Shown: positions 54,069 through 64,000 of the stretch, piece after piece
Layout: every line of letters starts with the position of its first letter
How positions within the stretch are numbered: position 1 is the first letter of the stretch
Assembly (NCBI RefSeq): GCF_037076465.1
Contig: NZ_AP028908.1
Span: 3,906,001 to 3,970,000 of the forward strand
Reading direction: 5' to 3'
Length of the DNA: 64,000 nt
Origin: Pectobacterium araliae
Lineage (GTDB): Bacteria; Pseudomonadota; Gammaproteobacteria; Enterobacterales; Enterobacteriaceae
Program-made: the position numbers and the translations under genes
The notes under the pieces: model-generated
Told to the model about the DNA's origin: nothing
The model's input: only the letters and a program-made list of their open reading frames with translations
Database searches by the model: none

Positions 54069-55327
54069 GCACACCAATTGAAACCGCATGGCAGTTGGCA
54101 AAAGCGCGTTATGCCAGCCTGAATATTGACGTAGAGGCAGCGCTGGAACAGCTCGACCAGATTCCGGTGTCAATGCACTGCTGGCAGGGAGACGATGTAG
54201 CCGGATTCGAGAACATCGGCGGACCATTAACCGGCGGTATTCAGGCCACTGGCAATTACCCCGGTAAGGCAAGTACGCCGGATGAACTGCGTGCCGATCT
54301 GGAACAGGCATTTGCGTTGATCCCCGGCCCCAAGCGACTGAACCTGCACGCCATCTATCTGGAATCCGCACAGCCTGTCGCCCGTAACGAGATTGCTCCC
54401 GAACATTTCAGTTCCTGGGTCGCGTGGGCCAAACGTCACCAGCTTGGGCTGGATTTTAACCCAACCTGCTTTTCTCATCCGCTGAGTGCAGACGGCTTTA
54501 CCCTATCGCACCCAGACGAAAAAGTGCGCCGCTTTTGGATTGAACACTGTCAGGCCAGCCGCCGGATTTCCGCCTACTTCGGTCGCGAACTCGGTACGCC
54601 GTCAGTCATGAACATCTGGGTGCCAGACGGCATGAAAGACTTGACCATCGATCGTCTGGCATTCCGTCAACGACTACTCAGCGCGCTGGATGAAGTCATA
54701 GCCGAGCCGCTCGATCCGTCACACCATATCGATGCAGTGGAAAGTAAGCTGTTCGGCATAGGTGCGGAAAGTTTTACCGTCGGCTCCAGCGAATTCTACC
54801 TCGGCTACGCGACCAGCCGCGGCACCGCGCTCTGCCTGGATGCGGGGCACTTCCATCCAACCGAAGTGATTTCCGACAAGATCTCCAGCGCGATTCTGTA
54901 CGTTCCACGCCTGCTGCTGCACGTCAGCCGTCCGGTACGCTGGGACAGCGATCATGTCGTGCTACTGGATGACGAAACGCAGGCTATCGCTCACGAGATC
55001 GTGCGCCATAAATTGCTTAACCGCGTCCATATCGGGCTCGATTTCTTTGATGCCTCAATCAACCGCATCGCAGCCTGGGTCATCGGCACACGCAATATGA
55101 AGAAAGCCCTGTTGCGCGCACTGCTTGAGCCCACGGAAACCCTGCGCACACTGGAACAAAACGGCGATTACACCGCGCGTCTCGCCCTGCTGGAAGAGCA
55201 AAAATCGCTGCCGTGGCAAGCCGTATGGGAACACTACTGCCAGCGTCATGACGTCATCCCAGGCAGCGACTGGCTGCAACAGGTACGTCAGTATGAAGAA
55301 ACCATCCTCACTCAACGTCAAGGGTAA
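54065..55327 (+). CDS. rhaA: L-rhamnose isomerase
   Basis: Metal-dependent isomerase converting L-rhamnose to L-rhamnulose. 420 aa (E. coli 419). Conserved blocks: [41 protein letters not shown] and [16 protein letters not shown], which hold the metal and substrate ligands. It overlaps rhaB by four bases and is followed four bases later by rhaD. Confidence 0.97.
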   Translation: MSTPIETAWQLAKARYASLNIDVEAALEQLDQIPVSMHCWQGDDVAGFENIGGPLTGGIQATGNYPGKASTPDELRADLEQAFALIPGPKRLNLHAIYLESAQPVARNEIAPEHFSSWVAWAKRHQLGLDFNPTCFSHPLSADGFTLSHPDEKVRRFWIEHCQASRRISAYFGRELGTPSVMNIWVPDGMKDLTIDRLAFRQRLLSALDEVIAEPLDPSHHIDAVESKLFGIGAESFTVGSSEFYLGYATSRGTALCLDAGHFHPTEVISDKISSAILYVPRLLLHVSRPVRWDSDHVVLLDDETQAIAHEIVRHKLLNRVHIGLDFFDASINRIAAWVIGTRNMKKALLRALLEPTETLRTLEQNGDYTARLALLEEQKSLPWQAVWEHYCQRHDVIPGSDWLQQVRQYEETILTQRQG

Positions 55328-55331
55328 GACT

Positions 55332-56156
55332 ATGCAAACAATTCTCTCTTCCTGGTTTGTAAAGGGAATGATTAAAGCCACTAGCGACATGTGGCTCAAA
55401 GGCTGGGACGAACGTAACGGCGGTAACGTCAGCCTGCGCCTGACGGCCGAGGATGTGACGCCTTATGAAAGCGATTTCTATCCGCAGCCGCGCCATGAAG
55501 CGCTATCGCAGCCGATGTCGGAACTGGCCGACTGCTGGTTCATCGTTACGGGTTCCGGCAAGTTCTTCCGCAACGTTCAACTAGACCCGGCGGATTCTCT
55601 GGTGGTCTTGCAGATCGATAGTGATGGCAAAGGCTATCGCATTTTCTGGGGGCTGGCCAACGGTGGCCTGCCAACGTCTGAACTGGCCTCGCATCTCCAG
55701 TCGCACATTGTGCGCATGGGCGTGAGCCACGGACACGATCGCGTCATCATGCACTGCCACGCGACCAATCTGATTGCCCTGAGCTATGTGCTGGAACTGG
55801 ATACCGCCACGTTCACCCGTGAACTATGGGAAGGTAGTACGGAGTGTCTGGTCGTCTTCCCAGACGGCGTAGGCATTGTGCCGTGGATGGTGCCGGGCAC
55901 CGATGCCATTGGCGATGCCACCTCCGAGCAAATGAAACGTCATTCGCTGGTGCTGTGGCCATTTCACGGCATCTTCGGTACTGGCCCAACGCTGGATGAC
56001 GCCTTCGGCCTGATTGATACTGCCGAGAAATCCGCCGACGTCATGGTAAAAGTGAGATCGATGGGCGGTAAGAAACAGACGATTTCGACCGAAGAGCTGA
56101 TCGCTCTGGGTAAACGTTTCGGCGTGACGCCACTGGAAGCCGCGCTGCGCGTGTAG
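55332..56156 (+). CDS. rhaD: Rhamnulose-1-phosphate aldolase
   Basis: Class II aldolase that splits L-rhamnulose-1-phosphate into dihydroxyacetone phosphate and L-lactaldehyde. The N-terminus is [20 protein letters not shown], and the zinc ligands include the His pair in IMHCHAT. The start at 55332 gives 274 aa as in E. coli. The same frame is open upstream inside rhaA, but that part reads antisense-like and is not used. Confidence 0.96.
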   Translation: MQTILSSWFVKGMIKATSDMWLKGWDERNGGNVSLRLTAEDVTPYESDFYPQPRHEALSQPMSELADCWFIVTGSGKFFRNVQLDPADSLVVLQIDSDGKGYRIFWGLANGGLPTSELASHLQSHIVRMGVSHGHDRVIMHCHATNLIALSYVLELDTATFTRELWEGSTECLVVFPDGVGIVPWMVPGTDAIGDATSEQMKRHSLVLWPFHGIFGTGPTLDDAFGLIDTAEKSADVMVKVRSMGGKKQTISTEELIALGKRFGVTPLEAALRV

Positions 56157-56253
56157 GTCGTGTAACCCATCTACGGATAGCATTAGCTTCAGCCTCAAAT
56201 CGCCACGGCATCACCGCCGTGGCGTTCTGCCAACGACTACAGGGGATTCGTCC

Positions 56254-56568
56254 ATGTTGCGTAAAGCTTTTGTGATGTCGGTTTTTCCTGACTGCCACGA
56301 CGACTATCAGCGTCGCCATAACCCCATTTGGCCGGAGCTGGCCGAGGTGCTGAAAAACCACGGCGCGCACCACTACAGCATTTTTCTGGATAAACCGCGC
56401 AACCTGCTATTCGGCTATGTGGAAGTCGAATCCGAAGCGCGCTGGGAGGCCATTGCGCAAACGGAAGTCTGCCAACGCTGGTGGAAACACATGAGCGACA
56501 TCATGCCCTCCAATCCCGACAGTAGCCCGGTTAGCACTGCACTGGAACCAGTGTTCTATCTGGACTGA
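56254..56568 (+). CDS. rhaM: L-rhamnose mutarotase
   Basis: 104-aa protein that interconverts the alpha and beta anomers of L-rhamnose. Family pattern: [20 protein letters not shown] with the catalytic His, and WWKHMSDIM near the C-terminus. 104 aa as in E. coli. Fourth gene of the rha catabolic operon, about 97 bases after rhaD. Confidence 0.95.
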   Translation: MLRKAFVMSVFPDCHDDYQRRHNPIWPELAEVLKNHGAHHYSIFLDKPRNLLFGYVEVESEARWEAIAQTEVCQRWWKHMSDIMPSNPDSSPVSTALEPVFYLD

Positions 56569-56596
56569 GGAATGCTTTGAACTAAGAATAATCCTG

Positions 56597-56627
56597 CGCA
56601 GGTAATATAATAAATATATTACCTGCG
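56597..56627 (+). terminator. Perfect hairpin after rhaM
   Basis: CGCAGGTAATATA (56597-56609), loop ATAAA, TATATTACCTGCG (56615-56627): a perfect 13-bp stem 28 bases past the rhaM stop. There is no long T run, so it may be a transcript-stabilising or Rho-assisted end of the rha operon. Confidence 0.6.
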
Positions 56628-56945
56628 TGATTTGATAAATAAAGAAATGAAAAGAAATATTTTGTCATTTAATGAATAACTTCTGTTGCAGAGAGTTGTT
56701 ATTTTAAAAGATATAAATAATTAGAGATTGTTGATGACAATCACATTTTGTCTATCCTATTTGTGAAGAGCCTCTCCTTCACATCAATAACAAAAAGATC
56801 TATTAAAATAATGTTGAGCACCGTCACCATTAGGTGTTATGCATTGAAAATTTGTTATTAATTAGGGTTTATCGCTGACATTTCAATTTAAGGCAACATT
56901 AATAACCGTTTACTCATTAAAGCCAATTTATCGAATTCCGTATTA

Positions 56946-56972
56946 TAAAGATCTTATTTTCTTTGCCGTTAT
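56946..56972 (+). promoter_or_regulatory. Sigma-28 (FliA) promoter before the first chemoreceptor
   Basis: TAAAGATC-N11-GCCGTTAT compares with the FliA consensus TAAAGTTT-N11-GCCGATAA, with exact spacing. It ends 37 bases before the ATG. The rest of the 56569-57009 gap is A+T-rich with no gene. Confidence 0.65.
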
Positions 56973-57009
56973 CACTACTACTCTCTCTCTATAATCAATA
57001 AGAATAGCG

Positions 57010-58587
57010 ATGAAATTTTCTCAACTCACAGTGTTTTCCAAGTTATTACTCGGATTTTCCGTCCTGGTAGCCATGATGTTGCTACTAGGTGTGGTTTCAC
57101 TACTCCAGCTTAGCGTTAATAACAGCCGTATTGTTGAATTAAGCAGCAACAGCTTGCCCGGTGTGCGATATAGCCTGGAAATGCGCGGCACGTTGTCTGA
57201 AACGCGTTTGCAGCAAATACAGTATATCGACTCCAAAACGCCCGAGGAACGCGAAAGTCACCGCAAAGAATTACTGCAAAACGCCGATGCCTTCCTCACC
57301 GCATTGAAGAATTACCAAACCGTTGCGAACAGCGAGGATAAAAAAGCGCTGATTAAAGTTATTGGCGATGATTTTTCCGGTTTTAACTCGGTCAATGCCA
57401 CGCTGATTGATACCGTTAACCGTGGCGATTTGGCCGAAGCCAGCAAAATCAGCGGTGCAAACTCAGCAAAATATCGCATTCAGCTAATGAAAGATCTGGC
57501 CAAATTGGTGGAGATGGAAGTGGCGACGGCAAAAGATATCGTTATCAGTGCCGATTCAACGTATCGAACGTCACAATACTATGTCTGGGGATTACTGCTG
57601 CTCGCCCTGCTGACAACCACCGTTATCGCCGCCCTTATCTCACGTAATATTTCTCGCCAACTCGGTGGCGATCCTCACTACGCACAAGAAATCATGACCG
57701 AGATCGCATCCGGTAACCTGACGGCAGAAATCCAACTGCGTCAGGGCGACAACTCAAGTCTGCTCGCTTCAATCAACCACATGAACCAACAGTTGATGAA
57801 CATCGTGCATACCATCATGAACGGCAGTGAATCCATCTCGCTGGCATCCAGCGAGATAGCGCAAGGTAACAGTGACTTGTCACAGCGTACCGAAGAGCAG
57901 GCTGCCTCGCTGATTCAGGCATCGGCCAACATGCAGCAGTTGACGCACACCGTGCGACAGAATGCGGATAACGCTAAAGAAGCCAGCCAGTTGGCGCAGC
58001 AAACCTCGGAAACGGCTTCTCAAGGCGGGCTTATCGTGGATGACATGCTTAAACGTATGCACGAAATCTCCGACAGTTCACAGAAAATCGTCGATATTAT
58101 CGCCGTGATCGAAGGTATTGCCTTCCAGACCAATATCCTGGCACTGAACGCCGCGGTAGAAGCGGCCAGAGCAGGCAGCGAAGGGAAAGGTTTTGCCGTT
58201 GTGGCGGGCGAAGTACGGACGCTGGCGCAGAAGAGCGCCAACGCCGCCAAAGAGATCAAAACGCTGATCGAAGGCACCGTCGAGAAGATCACCGACGGTT
58301 CCGCGCGGGCAGATAAAGCCAGTCAGGCGATGTCGGAGATTGTGCAATCGGTTAAAAAAGTGACGGATATCGTGGCGGAAATTTCTCAGGCATCCAACGA
58401 GCAGCATATTGGCATCAAAGAGATCAGCGTCGCGGTAGAACAAATGGATCGCGTCACCCAACAAAACGCCGCGCTGGTGGAAGAATCCGCCACGGCAGCA
58501 CACGCGATGACGGAACAGGGTGAACAACTGCGCGACGCAGTTCGTTTCTTCAAAGTTAATCAGGAGCACATGCTGAGAATTCATTAA
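57010..58587 (+). CDS. Methyl-accepting chemotaxis protein, four-helix-bundle sensor
   Basis: 525-aa inner-membrane chemoreceptor. TM1 at about 10-32, a periplasmic four-helix-bundle ligand domain (about 33-188), TM2 at about 190-212, a HAMP domain (about 213-266) and a cytoplasmic signalling domain with the conserved hairpin tip [20 protein letters not shown] near 368. There is no NWETF-type CheR/CheB tether at the C-terminus, so adaptation may need other receptors. The ligand is unknown. A FliA-type promoter suggests expression with the flagellar regulon. Confidence 0.93.
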   Translation: MKFSQLTVFSKLLLGFSVLVAMMLLLGVVSLLQLSVNNSRIVELSSNSLPGVRYSLEMRGTLSETRLQQIQYIDSKTPEERESHRKELLQNADAFLTALKNYQTVANSEDKKALIKVIGDDFSGFNSVNATLIDTVNRGDLAEASKISGANSAKYRIQLMKDLAKLVEMEVATAKDIVISADSTYRTSQYYVWGLLLLALLTTTVIAALISRNISRQLGGDPHYAQEIMTEIASGNLTAEIQLRQGDNSSLLASINHMNQQLMNIVHTIMNGSESISLASSEIAQGNSDLSQRTEEQAASLIQASANMQQLTHTVRQNADNAKEASQLAQQTSETASQGGLIVDDMLKRMHEISDSSQKIVDIIAVIEGIAFQTNILALNAAVEAARAGSEGKGFAVVAGEVRTLAQKSANAAKEIKTLIEGTVEKITDGSARADKASQAMSEIVQSVKKVTDIVAEISQASNEQHIGIKEISVAVEQMDRVTQQNAALVEESATAAHAMTEQGEQLRDAVRFFKVNQEHMLRIH

Positions 58588-58593
58588 CCCCTC

Positions 58594-58619
58594 TGCCCCG
58601 TCGACCACTCGGCGGGGCA
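58594..58619 (+). terminator. Hairpin after the chemoreceptor gene
   Basis: TGCCCCG-T-CGA, loop CCAC, TCG-G-CGGGGCA forms a G+C-rich stem 7 bases past the stop; it lacks a clear T run. Confidence 0.5.
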
Positions 58620-58739
58620 ATAAACGGCTTCTTAGCGCCCCTCACCACTGCATAGCAATACGCCGCCGACACCCGCTGATTGGCGACAAGCACACCTGAT
58701 ATCACTCATGAGTCAACGTTGACGTACGGTTTAGGCAAA

Positions 58740-59038
58740 CTGAGTTATGGTTGCACCACTAAACTACGTACTGTGTTTTTACGTAGTCGGCTTCGTCAGT
58801 TGACGATTATTTTTACATCTCGCCGCACGGCGATAAGGAGACCACATGGACGAACACCCTAGATGGCCCGGTAAACCGCATCCGCTAGAATAAGGACCGT
58901 CTTCTTCCCCGACCTCTCTGTTCTCTCCGTCTGCGCGGTTTACCGCCCTTAATACCTTCATTTTTTTCCGCTTTACGTCCCTTTATCCGGGATGCGCGCC
59001 CGTGTGCGGCGGACAGGCACCATTAAGAGAGCAGCATC
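58740..59038 (+). promoter_or_regulatory. mgtA 5' leader (Mg-responsive type)
   Basis: Long leader containing the mgtL-like ORF, a perfect 10-bp inverted repeat (58870-58879 with 58935-58944) and, between the arms, a pyrimidine-rich, G-poor tract (58897-58933) suited to Rho binding. In Salmonella and E. coli, translation of proline-rich mgtL and leader folding decide Rho termination before mgtA. The transcript start is not located. Confidence 0.65.
58846..58893 (+). CDS. mgtL: mgtL-like leader peptide
   Basis: 15-codon ORF reading MDEHPRWPGKPHPLE with four prolines, preceded by AAGGAG six bases before the ATG. E. coli and Salmonella MgtL is also a short Pro-rich peptide (17 codons) in the mgtA leader, where slow decoding of Pro codons or nascent-chain destabilisation at low Mg2+ prevents Rho termination. 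The sequence is not conserved, but the position, size and Pro content match. The second half of the ORF forms one arm of the 10-bp inverted repeat. Role inferred from this context. Confidence 0.7.
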   Translation: MDEHPRWPGKPHPLE

Positions 59039-61750
59039 ATGACCGATATGATCACGCAAACGGGGCATCACCGTGCCCGTAAGACACCCGCAGCCACCTT
59101 TGCGATTGCCCGTGAGGCGCAAAACAGCCTCGACCAAACGCTGGCTAACCTGAATACCCATCTGCATGGCTTAAGCCATGATGACATCGTTGAGCGTCAG
59201 CAGACTTATGGCGAAAATCGCGTCGCCCATGAAAAAGCACCCCATGCACTGGTGCAGTTGGCTGCCGCGTTTAATAACCCGTTTATTTACGTACTGATGG
59301 CGCTGGCCGCGATCAGCTTTTTCACCGATTACTGGCTACCGCTGCGTGATCATCAAGAAACGTCGCTTACTGGCGTTGTCATCATTCTGGTGATGGTTAG
59401 CCTAAGCGGCCTGCTACGCTTCTGGCAGGAGTTTCGCACCAATAAGGCCGCAGAAGCGCTGAAATCCATGGTGCGAACAACGGCTACCGTGCTGCGTCGC
59501 CCTCACCCCAACGCTGCTGCCGTCATGCAGGAAATTCCACTTCAGCAACTGGTTCCCGGCGATATTCTGACCCTCTCAGCCGGCGACATGGTGCCTGCGG
59601 ATGTCCGGCTGGTGGAATCACGCGACCTGTTCGTCAGCCAGGCAGTACTGACCGGTGAATCACTGCCGATCGAAAAATACGATGTGTTCAGCGATATCTG
59701 CGCAAAAGGCTGTCAGCCCACTGGCGGCAGCGGAGAAAGCGATCTGCTGGCGCTCTCCAATATCTGTCTGATGGGCACCAACATTTCCAGCGGCACGGCG
59801 ACAGCAATCGTGGTGGCAACAGGCAGCCACACCTACTTCGGCTCGCTGGCGAAATCCATCGTCGGCACCCGTTCCCAAACCGCCTTCGATCGCGGCGTCA
59901 ACAGTGTAAGTTGGCTGCTGATCCGCTTTATGATCGTGATGGTGCCTGTCGTACTGCTGGTTAACGGTTTCACTAAAGGTGACTGGATGGAGGCTAGCCT
60001 GTTTGCGCTGGCCGTTGCCGTTGGCCTGACGCCAGAAATGCTGCCGATGATTGTCTCTTCCAATCTGGCAAAAGGCGCGATTGCGATGGCGCGACGCAAA
60101 GTGGTGGTCAAACGACTGAACGCGATTCAGAACTTTGGCGCGATGGATGTGCTGTGCACCGATAAAACCGGCACGCTAACGCAGGATCGTATCATCCTTG
60201 AGCATCACCTAAATACACAGGGTCAGGTCGATGAGACGGTGCTCCAGCTTGCCTGGCTCAACAGCGCACACCAGAGCGGCATGAAAAACCTGATGGATCA
60301 GGCCATCATGCAGTTTGGTCGCCATAATCCCGCCATTGCCGCACTGGGTCACTACCGAAAAATCGATGAGTTGCCGTTTGATTTTATCCGCCGTCGTCTG
60401 TCCATCACCGTGGCCGATGAACACAACCAGCAGCGCCTAATTTGCAAAGGCGCGGTAGAAGAGATGCTGGCTGTCGCGACGCATATCAGTGAAAACGGGC
60501 TGCGGCACGAACTGGACGATGAGCGCCGCAACATGCTGAAAACGCTGGCAGAAAGCTATAACCAGCAGGGATTTCGTGTGCTGATGATTGGCACCCGTGA
60601 ACTGAGTCCGGTCGGCAGCACCCTACCGCTCAGCACCGAGGATGAACGCGATCTAACGCTCTGCGGCCTGCTGACGTTCCTCGATCCGCCGAAAGAAAGC
60701 GCCTCTGCCGCGATTCGCGCCCTGCATGAAAACGGGGTGACAGTGAAAGTCCTGACGGGCGATAACGCGATTATTACCCGCAAGATCTGTCGTGATGTCG
60801 GGCTGGAACCGGGCGAGGTACTAGAAGGGAACGAGATCGACGCACTCAGCGATAAACAGCTCGGCGTACTGGTAGAGCAGCGTACCATTTTTGCCAGACT
60901 GACACCGCTACAAAAATCCCGCGTGCTAAAGGCGCTGCAAGGCAATAATCATACGGTTGGCTTTTTGGGCGACGGTATCAACGATGCGCCCGCCCTGCGC
61001 GATGCCGATATCGGGATATCCGTCGATACCGCGACGGATATCGCCAAAGAATCGGCTGATATCATTCTGCTGGAAAAGAACCTGATGGTGTTGGAAGAGG
61101 GCGTGATCAAAGGGCGCGAGACATTCGGTAATATCATCAAATACCTGAACATGACCGCCAGTTCCAACTTCGGCAACGTGTTTTCAGTACTCGTCGCCAG
61201 CGCCTTTATTCCTTTTCTACCGATGCTGGCGATCCATCTGCTGATTCAGAACTTGATGTACGACATCTCTCAGTTGTCGCTGCCATGGGACAAAATGGAT
61301 AAGGAGTTCCTGCGCAAACCCCGCAAATGGGATGCTAAAAATATTGGTCGCTTCATGCTGTGTATCGGGCCGACGTCATCGATTTTTGACATCACCACCT
61401 ACGCGCTGATGTGGTTCGTGTTTGCCGCCAACAGCGTCGAGCATCAGGCTCTGTTTCAGTCAGGCTGGTTCGTTGAGGGGTTGCTGTCACAAACGCTGGT
61501 GGTACACATGCTGCGTACCCAGAAGATCCCATTCATTCAGAGTACGGCAGCACTGCCAGTGATGTTGATGACCGGACTGGTGATGGCGCTAGGCATCTAT
61601 CTGCCGTTCTCTCCACTGGGAACGCTGGTCGGTTTGCAGCCGCTGCCGTGGGAATATTTCCCGTGGCTGGCTGCTACGCTGATTGGCTACTGCACCGTCG
61701 CACAACTGGTTAAACGCGCCTACATCCGTCGCTTTGGCCAATGGTTCTGA
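59039..61750 (+). CDS. mgtA: Magnesium-importing P-type ATPase
   Basis: 903-aa P3B-type ATPase that brings Mg2+ into the cell (E. coli MgtA 898 aa). Motifs in order: VLTGESLP of the actuator domain near residue 205, the phosphorylation site DKTGTLTQD near 375, KVLTGDNAIITRK near 575, GDGINDAPALRD near 644, and ten membrane segments including the C-terminal block NLMYDISQLSLPWDKMD typical of MgtA/MgtB. ATG at 59039 with GAGAG upstream. Controlled in enterics by PhoPQ and the leader; here an mgtL-like leader is present. Confidence 0.96.
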   Translation: MTDMITQTGHHRARKTPAATFAIAREAQNSLDQTLANLNTHLHGLSHDDIVERQQTYGENRVAHEKAPHALVQLAAAFNNPFIYVLMALAAISFFTDYWLPLRDHQETSLTGVVIILVMVSLSGLLRFWQEFRTNKAAEALKSMVRTTATVLRRPHPNAAAVMQEIPLQQLVPGDILTLSAGDMVPADVRLVESRDLFVSQAVLTGESLPIEKYDVFSDICAKGCQPTGGSGESDLLALSNICLMGTNISSGTATAIVVATGSHTYFGSLAKSIVGTRSQTAFDRGVNSVSWLLIRFMIVMVPVVLLVNGFTKGDWMEASLFALAVAVGLTPEMLPMIVSSNLAKGAIAMARRKVVVKRLNAIQNFGAMDVLCTDKTGTLTQDRIILEHHLNTQGQVDETVLQLAWLNSAHQSGMKNLMDQAIMQFGRHNPAIAALGHYRKIDELPFDFIRRRLSITVADEHNQQRLICKGAVEEMLAVATHISENGLRHELDDERRNMLKTLAESYNQQGFRVLMIGTRELSPVGSTLPLSTEDERDLTLCGLLTFLDPPKESASAAIRALHENGVTVKVLTGDNAIITRKICRDVGLEPGEVLEGNEIDALSDKQLGVLVEQRTIFARLTPLQKSRVLKALQGNNHTVGFLGDGINDAPALRDADIGISVDTATDIAKESADIILLEKNLMVLEEGVIKGRETFGNIIKYLNMTASSNFGNVFSVLVASAFIPFLPMLAIHLLIQNLMYDISQLSLPWDKMDKEFLRKPRKWDAKNIGRFMLCIGPTSSIFDITTYALMWFVFAANSVEHQALFQSGWFVEGLLSQTLVVHMLRTQKIPFIQSTAALPVMLMTGLVMALGIYLPFSPLGTLVGLQPLPWEYFPWLAATLIGYCTVAQLVKRAYIRRFGQWF

Positions 61751-61978
61751 TCTTTTCTCCACATCTTCACGGCGGGCGCGTTATTACCCGCCGTAAGCCA
61801 GAGGGTCAAAATACCGACATCGAGGCAAAAAATTCATACCACCTTAGAGGTGATGTAAGTTAAAGGTCTCATTGCAGAAAATTACATAACTCATTAAATA
61901 ATAATAAATATATTTTCATCAATACGGTGGTATTAGGAATAAGCGTAATTTTTTTAATGGGAACGATGAAATCAATGC

Positions 61979-62005
61979 TAAACCATTGTCCCATTACGCC
62001 GAAAC
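61979..62005 (+). promoter_or_regulatory. Sigma-28 (FliA) promoter before the second chemoreceptor
   Basis: TAAACCAT-N11-GCCGAAAC has the FliA spacing and the conserved TAAA and GCCGA cores. It ends 75 bases before the ATG. The remaining 61751-61978 gap is A+T-rich and holds no gene I can support. Confidence 0.55.
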
Positions 62006-62080
62006 TAAAATAAACCCCTGTCTACTTTTGCATACAGCACATGTCAGAAACGGACGGATTACAGGCAATGGAGCATATCT

Positions 62081-64000
62081 ATGCAGTCCCTACATCACAT
62101 CTCGATCCGTAGTAAGTTCATTTTGGCTCTCCTACCGCCAATCCTTGCCCTACTGTGGTTTAGTTTTTCCGGCGTGGTGGAGCGACGCAGCACGGAAAAT
62201 GAAATGATCCGCATGGCGAAACTGATTACTCTGGCGCGCGATGCAGGCGAATTCGCCCACCAGATCCAGCGTGAGCGCGGTTTGAGTGCGGGCTATTTTG
62301 GCAGTCAGGGGAAAAATTTTGGTGCAGAGCTCACTACGCAGCGGCAAGCGACCGATCGGGCACAACAGGTGCTGGAGCAAACCGCCGCAAACCTGAGCCG
62401 CGCCGAGCTTGGCGATGCCGTCAGCGAGGAACTCAGTCGTGTCACACAGAAAACACAGCAGCTTACGGAACATCGCCGCAGCGTCGATAGCATATCGATA
62501 CCCGTTGCCCAAGCCATAGGCTACTATTCCGATTCGGTCACCTATCTGCTGAATATTGTCGGGGATATGACCCATCTGGTCAGCGACGGCGGCATTGCCC
62601 AGCGGCTGGCAGCCTACTACAACCTGCTGAACGTCAAAGAACAGGCCGGGCTTGAGCGCGCCGTACTCTCCAACGCCTTCTCTGCCAATAGCTTTGCTAC
62701 CGGGATGTTCGAGCGTCTGAACCAAATGGTGGGTAAGGGAGAGGCATATATCACTGCCTATAACATGTTCGCCAATACCGAGCTGCGTAAGGCTTTCGAA
62801 CAGGCGCTTAACCAGCCTTCAGCCCAGAGCGCGCTGCAAATGCGCAATAAAGCCATCGCTTCCTCTAGCGGAAATTTTGCGATTGATGCCAGCCAGTGGT
62901 TTAACCAACAAACGGTAAAGATCGATGAACTAAAAAAAGTTGAGCAGCTCGCCACCCAAGATCTGGCTACGCAGGTTAACACCTTGGCTGCTGATGCCCG
63001 CCAGTCCTGGATTAGCTATTTAGCAGGGGCGCTAATTTCTCTGCTGATGGCGATCGGCCTGGCCTTAATGATTATGCGCAGCATCAACGAGCAACTTCAG
63101 CAAACGCTGACGACCATTCGTGAGATGGGCGGAGATCTGACGCGCCGCCTACATGTACCGGGAACCGACGAACTGTCGCAACTGAATCAGGCGTATAACA
63201 CTTCACTGGAGAACATCGCCGATATGGTAGTGAATATTAAGCGCAGTTCACAGACTATCGGGCGTGCCAGCAGCGAAATCGCCAACGGAAATCAGGATCT
63301 GGCACAGCGTACTGAAGAGCAATCCGCTTCGCTGGTGCAAACCGCCAGCAGCATGGAAGAAATCACCGTCACGGTAAAACAAACCGCAGATTTTGCCGGG
63401 CAGGCGCGTCAGTTAACGACGGAGGTAGACGATCAGGCTCACCGTGTTGGAACCATTACTGAATCCGCCAGCAGCGCGATGAGCAAAATTCAGGACACCA
63501 GCCAGCGCGTGAATGCCGTCGTTGCCGCCATTGATGCCATTGCCTTTCAAACCAATTTGCTGGCGCTGAACGCGGCGGTTGAAGCAGCACGGGCGGGACA
63601 GCATGGCCGAGGATTCTCTGTCGTCGCGGCGGAGGTGCGTCAACTGTCGCAACGTAGTGCAGACGAAGCGGGGAAAATCCGTGCGCTCATCGCCGATAGC
63701 ATTGCCAGCGTCAGTGAAGGGACAAAGCTGGTGAACCAATCGAACCAGGGGATTAACGACATCGTCACTGGCACGCGTAAAGTGCGCGATCTGGTGAATG
63801 AGATTGCGGTTGCTGCCGATGAGCAGTCGCTGGGCATCGCGCAAATTAATGAAGCACTCAGCCAATTGGAGATGGTCACGCAGCAAAATGCGACGCTGGT
63901 TTCGCAGGCTTCCGTTGCCAGCCAATTACTGGATGAGCAAGCCATTGAAATGGAATCGCTGGTCAGCCGCTTCAAGGTTGACGACAGCGCACCACAGCAG
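62081..64000 (+). CDS. Methyl-accepting chemotaxis protein with NIT-type sensor, partial
   Basis: Translated by hand from the ATG at 62081 ([20 protein letters not shown]); open to the right edge (640 codons), with no stop seen. TM1 at about 12-33, then a periplasmic region with [18 protein letters not shown] and a following QRxxTD pattern typical of NIT (nitrate/nitrite-sensing) domains, TM2 at about 307-329, HAMP, and a signalling domain with [19 protein letters not shown] near 490. The presence of NIT suggests nitrate or a related ligand, but NIT ligands vary. A FliA-like promoter lies upstream. Confidence 0.9.
   Translation, partial: MQSLHHISIRSKFILALLPPILALLWFSFSGVVERRSTENEMIRMAKLITLARDAGEFAHQIQRERGLSAGYFGSQGKNFGAELTTQRQATDRAQQVLEQTAANLSRAELGDAVSEELSRVTQKTQQLTEHRRSVDSISIPVAQAIGYYSDSVTYLLNIVGDMTHLVSDGGIAQRLAAYYNLLNVKEQAGLERAVLSNAFSANSFATGMFERLNQMVGKGEAYITAYNMFANTELRKAFEQALNQPSAQSALQMRNKAIASSSGNFAIDASQWFNQQTVKIDELKKVEQLATQDLATQVNTLAADARQSWISYLAGALISLLMAIGLALMIMRSINEQLQQTLTTIREMGGDLTRRLHVPGTDELSQLNQAYNTSLENIADMVVNIKRSSQTIGRASSEIANGNQDLAQRTEEQSASLVQTASSMEEITVTVKQTADFAGQARQLTTEVDDQAHRVGTITESASSAMSKIQDTSQRVNAVVAAIDAIAFQTNLLALNAAVEAARAGQHGRGFSVVAAEVRQLSQRSADEAGKIRALIADSIASVSEGTKLVNQSNQGINDIVTGTRKVRDLVNEIAVAADEQSLGIAQINEALSQLEMVTQQNATLVSQASVASQLLDEQAIEMESLVSRFKVDDSAPQQ

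Noticed and set aside
58078..58620. 180-codon minus-strand ORF opposite the chemoreceptor signalling domain (and 62150-62725 opposite the second)
   Set aside because: Antisense shadows of the conserved MCP codons.
58728..58744. Possible PhoP box upstream of mgtA (GGTTTA followed by ACTGAG after 5 bases)
   Set aside because: Only the first half-site fits (T/G)GTTTA; the second half does not, so I do not call it.
58680..58862. 60-codon ORF upstream of mgtA
   Set aside because: It runs through the leader region without a ribosome site; the 15-codon mgtL-like ORF at 58846 in another frame is better supported.

Overview
The window reads as chromosomal DNA from a soft-rot enterobacterium, most likely Pectobacterium or a close relative (Enterobacterales). 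The support is the enteric core genes at high similarity to E. coli families (serB-radA-nadR, ygfA-ssrS-zapA-ygfB-pepP-ubiH-ubiI, prfC-osmY, rhaT/rhaRS/rhaBADM, mgtA, yagU), combined with a catechol siderophore NRPS cluster, an orphan Hcp island and adjacent chemoreceptors. The genus is inference, not proof.

Layout. 1-15302 (minus): a catecholate siderophore operon transcribed entC-entE-entB-NRPS(C-A-PCP)-entA-NRPS(docking-C-A-PCP-E-C-PCP)-NRPS(partial, runs off the left edge). Genes overlap or nearly touch. Two Fur-box-like sites sit in the divergent promoter at 15335-15562, and on the other side lie an MFS exporter and a TonB-dependent receptor (plus), then an EntD-type phosphopantetheinyl transferase (minus). 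Together these make, activate, export and re-import a DHB-containing peptide siderophore. The order resembles amonabactin clusters more than enterobactin.

19839-36369: core housekeeping genes: a nucleoside transporter, TatD-like YjjV, small stress proteins (CsbD family, YtjA, OsmY), RF3, YtjB/SerB, RadA, NadR with a perfect NadR-type operator, then YgfA with 6S RNA, ZapA, YgfB, PepP and the ubiquinone hydroxylases UbiH and UbiI. The nadR/ygfA junction joins two blocks that are far apart in E. coli.

36390-40480: an A+T-rich island bracketed by two near-identical hairpins. It holds a duplicated hcp 5' cassette, one copy collapsed to a 42-codon remnant and one intact orphan hcp. It also holds a candidate T6SS cargo effector, three homologous membrane-anchored proteins (candidate immunity proteins) and two YjeO-like membrane proteins. 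This is the best candidate for a poorly described system in the window.

40489-56568: curA, yqhA, rhaT, yagU, a peptide/nickel-type ABC transporter operon, a yefM antitoxin with a frameshifted yoeB toxin, and the rhamnose regulon (rhaRS divergent from rhaBADM, with CRP-like sites). 57010-64000: a chemoreceptor with a sigma-28-like promoter, mgtA preceded by a Mg-responsive-type leader with a 15-codon proline-rich mgtL-like ORF, and a second, NIT-domain chemoreceptor cut by the right edge. No tRNA, rRNA, intact insertion sequence or CRISPR array was seen.
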